A program made the translations under genes and the position numbers. From assembly GCF_000764305.2 (NCBI RefSeq), contig NW_025946533.1, forward strand, positions 434,001-498,000: 64,000 nucleotides of DNA. The letters run 5' to 3'. The DNA is from Hyalella azteca (lineage: Eukaryota; Arthropoda; Malacostraca; Amphipoda; Hyalellidae). Below the pieces are notes generated by a model. That model was not told the DNA's origin. It searched no databases and saw nothing but the letters and a program-made list of their open reading frames with translations. Positions 61,901 to 64,000 of the stretch are shown piece by piece. How positions within the stretch are numbered: position 1 is the first letter of the stretch; every line of letters begins with the position of its first letter.

Positions 61901-64000
61901 GGATTCCAAAGCACTAACTGCAAGAGTGAAGTCATCATTAAAAATTGGAAGCAATAATTGGTGGCGTGGGGCTATAAACACAAGAAATCGCCATTATTTT
62001 TCAATGCCTAGCATATAAACAATTGATTCGCGACCCACGGCATTGAGCCTGGCGTGCAGGAAGGACAAGATTTGCACGAGGGCACTCATGTCGGCGTCTT
62101 TGAAGACTGCAGGCTTACGTCGCTGAGAGGCGCCGCCCCACCAGGAGCCGCTGCTGCTGTAGGGAGGCGTGAGCGCCGCCAGAGCCGTCGTGGGCACGCA
62201 CACCAGCACGTTGATGCAGTGGCTGCGAGTGCAATAATGACTATAAATAAACAATACTTGAGGACTGTGAGGTCCATCATTGCATAGTTTTTTTCAGGAA
62301 TCTTGGGACACAGCTGTGAAAATAAATCCCAGGAACATATCAGCACAGCTACATAAAATCTATCCTGATACAAAATAAAACAAAACTAAAAATAAATTAC
62401 TACATGTCACTTGTAAATTCCTATTCCCAAGATTCAAAGAGTTTTGAGATTTGTGACAACTTGATTGTAATAACTTTATTAGAGAGTTTTTATCATTGCA
62501 CTTCATTTTCCATTTTATTTATTGTGTACATCTGAGTATACAAGATTTCAACAAACCTCATAAATTTCTATTTCCCCAACCCAAGCAAAGAAAAATGAGA
62601 GTTCTGAAACACAATTACATGAAACCAATTTTGGTTGTAGTAAATCTCATGGTCTGATGAATCTAAAATGATGAATCTAAATGTCTGATGAGTCTAAAAC
62701 ATTAACTCATCACTCAATCATTTCAGAGCACCATCCCACCTGTGCATGATCTGTGTGTGTTGATGTGTATGTGCAGTAGCGAGCAGAAGTTGACGTACTC
62801 GATCAACCAGACACCGCATATGTTGCTCATGCTCACTAGACACGCTGCTGTCCACCACCATCGCCATCTTAAGTGAGCCACCACCACCGTCACCAGCGCT
62901 GCTGTAGGGGCTGGACAACCCCACGCATAAGTTGTAGCACAACTTAAGCACCTCCACCACCCGCTCCCCCGCCTCACGCTGAGTTGTAAATGAAATTTGA
63001 ATATTTAAAGGCATAATTAATCCCTAAAGAATAACTACAATATGAACAATAGTAAATTCATACACCAGTGGTAAAATGGCTACAACAACCCCTGCAGCTA
63101 GATTTACTACATTAAAGCGAGTGAGGTTATGCATTGAAACTAGAAATTGAATAACATGTACATTACTATAACCTTGGCATACAACAAATTATCAACTAAA
63201 AGAATGCTGTAATGATTTCATTGAACGTTTTTGATAAGGTATGTAAAATGACCAACCTGCATGGTCGGTGGTGGATTTGAGGTGTTGTCTGCATTTACAC
63301 TAGCTTGGGCGCTAATCAGCGGCAGCATCACTGGCAGAGCATTGTACTCTAGTGCAGCAACTTTTCTGTCAGAATATTTGTACATCACAAAATCTATACA
63401 ATCAATCTAACAGGTTAGGAAATTAAATGGATCTGATCATTACTCCATTCTTGGACAAACAAACCCAAGCACCAAACAGAGACAGACCATACACCATCTA
63501 TCATCCGTTCAGGACACTTCCAACAACTTTACCACCCACTGATAATCACATCAATATTAGCTTCACATTATATCATTAAAAACCTATGAAAAAATTACAC
63601 TGCTCTTCAAATTATATCTAGTAACGCAAAGTGATTGCAGGACTGAATAAAAACTAGGTATTTTTCAATGATCTTTGCACGAAATGAGAAAATTCAATTT
63701 AAAATTACTGAAGTCATTACTAAACAACTGCTTACAAATGCCTCACTGAACAGAAATTTTATCCGTTCATTCCGTTGTAAGATTGTTGTTTGAGCAAAAA
63801 TCCATCATAACAAATCTTTAGAATAACAGAATTTTCTATTTTATTCGAATATACTATTACTATTTCATTTCTAATTTGCCATGGGCTAAAAATTGACAGC
63901 AAATCAAAATCAACACAACCAATTCAAACCTGTTTTGTGGCACAAGTGCAGTCATGAGGAACATCAGCCGAGTGTAACCCACAATTAGAGAGTGAGGCAA
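58801..64000 (-). CDS. ric8: Ric-8 / synembryn, 3' part of the gene (8 exons, 421 codons, 5' end outside window)
   Basis: Cytosolic chaperone and guanine-nucleotide exchange factor for heterotrimeric G-protein alpha subunits. Exons (minus strand): 63930-64000 (partial), 63257-63365, 62740-62978, 62039-62222, 61564-61807, 61077-61230, 60372-60491 and 58801-58945. They join in phase to 421 codons, leaving about 120-140 N-terminal residues upstream if the protein has the usual 530-560. Family signatures are [54 protein letters not shown], the acidic [11 protein letters not shown] stretch (equivalent to the CK2-phosphorylated segment of mammalian RIC8A), [22 protein letters not shown], and the C-terminal [12 protein letters not shown]. 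The 61807 boundary is the least certain (61825 also keeps phase). RIC8A versus RIC8B identity cannot be decided; most invertebrates have one gene. The last intron contains a mariner remnant. Confidence 0.93.
59062..59782 (+). mobile_element. Mariner-type element with about 190-bp inverted repeats (721 bp, non-autonomous)
   Basis: The ends cgaggggcatccggaaagta (59062 on) and tactttccggatgcccctcg (to 59782) are perfect inverted repeats flanked by TA (59060-59061 and 59783-59784), the mariner target duplication. Inverted similarity continues inward: 59062-59248 is a near reverse complement of 59589-59782, which includes the last codons and stop of the transposase. The left end therefore carries an inverted copy of the right end. 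The element lies in the last ric8 intron, antisense to the gene. Confidence 0.92.
59249..59679 (+). pseudogene. Broken mariner transposase (C-terminal half)
   Basis: Plus-strand pieces in different frames show mariner catalytic-domain motifs: [13 protein letters not shown] and [11 protein letters not shown] (from about 59250), then [10 protein letters not shown] (about 59378-59410), [10 protein letters not shown] (about 59455-59485), then [19 protein letters not shown] and a C-terminal [18 protein letters not shown] ending in TAG at 59677-59679. At least two frameshifts or small deletions separate them, the N-terminal half is missing, and the third catalytic Asp region is damaged. It cannot encode an active enzyme. 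Confidence 0.88.
60372..60491 (-). CDS. ric8: ric8 exon g
   Basis: Acceptor TTGTTGCAG|GGT and donor CATCAG|GTAA; ends with 2 carried bases. Encodes [20 protein letters not shown] and [19 protein letters not shown], the conserved segment that in RIC8A precedes the C-terminal G-alpha-contacting tail. Confidence 0.93.
60487..60632. repeat. 48-bp tandem repeat starting at a ric8 splice acceptor (3 copies)
   Basis: accctgcaacaa recurs at 60489, 60537 and about 60585 (acctcgcaacaa), each followed by a tataattact(t/c)gaacatta-like body. The first copy includes the true acceptor of ric8 exon g; the second reproduces the acceptor sequence TTGTTGCAGGGTAAA 48 bases upstream in the intron. Use of that copy would bring an in-frame stop shortly after. 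Confidence 0.82.
60868..61029. repeat. 81-bp tandem duplication in a ric8 intron
   Basis: Two copies starting aaatgcataaggc at 60868 and aaatgcataaggct at 60949 share the body ccgat(c/a)tgaatg, atcaatta(c/a)catctc, atacaccaa and taatc. Around ten differences suggest moderate age. No function is evident. Confidence 0.85.
61077..61230 (-). CDS. ric8: ric8 exon f
   Basis: Acceptor GCCTCACAG|TGG and donor CATAT|GTGAGT. Encodes [20 protein letters not shown] and the acidic [11 protein letters not shown] segment with potential CK2 sites, equivalent to the regulatory phosphosites of mammalian RIC8A (by analogy). Confidence 0.92.
61564..61807 (-). CDS. ric8: ric8 exon e
   Basis: Donor AGAGCG|GTGAGT is clear. 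The acceptor is either GGTCAG|GGT (61807) or TTAAAG|TAC (61825), both in phase. Encodes [40 protein letters not shown] and [11 protein letters not shown], among the most conserved parts of Ric-8. Confidence 0.88.
62039..62222 (-). CDS. ric8: ric8 exon d
   Basis: Acceptor CACTCGCAG|CCA and a likely donor AATGCC|GTGGGT. Encodes [20 protein letters not shown], a serine/tryptophan-rich insert, and [15 protein letters not shown]. It joins in phase 0 to the next exon. Confidence 0.82.
62740..62978 (-). CDS. ric8: ric8 exon c
   Basis: Acceptor CAACTCAG|CGT and donor CACAG|GTGGGA, ending with 2 carried bases. Encodes [20 protein letters not shown], then a Ser/Gly-rich insert (GDGGGGS), then [17 protein letters not shown]. 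The pattern ..EVLKLCYN.. is typical of Ric-8 helical repeats. Confidence 0.85.
63257..63365 (-). CDS. ric8: ric8 exon b
   Basis: Acceptor CTGACAG|AAA and donor ATGCAG|GTTGGT; one base completes the split codon, then 36 codons ([17 protein letters not shown] and onward). The [10 protein letters not shown] stretch looks like a low-complexity loop. Confidence 0.8.
63930..64000 (-). CDS. ric8: ric8 exon a (partial, runs off the window)
   Basis: Frame [19 protein letters not shown] up to the donor AACAG|GTTTGA at 63930/63929, carrying 2 bases into the next exon. The helical, leucine/methionine-rich segment with FLMTAL fits the Ric-8 N-terminal armadillo-like domain. Whether the exon begins just upstream of 64000 cannot be seen. 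Confidence 0.75.

Overview
This is eukaryotic nuclear DNA: AT-rich (about one third G+C by eye), with long introns, GT-AG exon boundaries, sparse coding sequence and many dispersed repeats. The two recognisable host genes and the repeat types (tRNA-derived SINE-like copies, mariner and TTAA-flanked DNA elements, minisatellites) suggest an arthropod, plausibly a crustacean. That placement is inference. No bacterial, organellar or viral gene was recognised. All exon boundaries were read by eye from reading frame, splice consensus and remembered family sequence; no alignment was run.

Positions 1-32,480 hold no gene I can support. They contain a 32-bp tandem array (662-870), SINE-like copies (9,683-10,125 and 26,661-26,831), a perfect 16-bp hairpin (17,097-17,133), a close pair of full CRE palindromes (17,414-17,460), tandem arrays of 31 bp (18,205-18,299), 16 bp (18,957-19,148), about 38 bp (22,251-22,830) and about 34 bp (26,600-27,040), and two inverted copies of a dispersed repeat carrying a GACA/GACG microsatellite (25,049-25,155 and 30,185-30,285). 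A fold-back element lies at 31,640-32,000.

Positions 32,480-41,900 hold the most interesting locus. A strong TATA box (32,729) is followed 31 bp later by an initiator-like CAGTT, an ATG-free GC-rich leader and a splice donor (32,896/32,897). At 40,107-41,252 lies an intact 381-codon mariner-type transposase ORF immediately preceded by a good splice acceptor. Its third catalytic position is Glu where mariner has Asp, and no terminal inverted repeats are visible. It may be a domesticated transposase gene, possibly driven by the 32.7-kb promoter. That link is a hypothesis.

Positions 44,100-52,507 (minus strand) hold a complete importin alpha gene of the KPNA2/Pendulin type. Its ten coding exons join in phase to 544 codons, with a basic IBB domain, armadillo repeats with conserved NLS-binding Trp/Asn pairs, and an acidic tail. 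Intron 1 carries a 20-bp minisatellite. Upstream of the first coding exon is a 1.2-kb TTAA-flanked, piggyBac-like non-autonomous element (53,251-54,469).

Positions 58,690-64,000 (minus strand) hold the 3' part of a ric8 (synembryn) gene: eight exons joining in phase to 421 codons, with the 5' end outside the window. Its last intron contains a 721-bp mariner remnant flanked by TA, in which the 3' end of the transposase is duplicated as an inverted copy, giving roughly 190-bp terminal inverted repeats. Importin alpha (nuclear import adaptor) and Ric-8 (G-alpha chaperone and exchange factor) lie head to tail about 6.3 kb apart; nothing suggests they are functionally linked.
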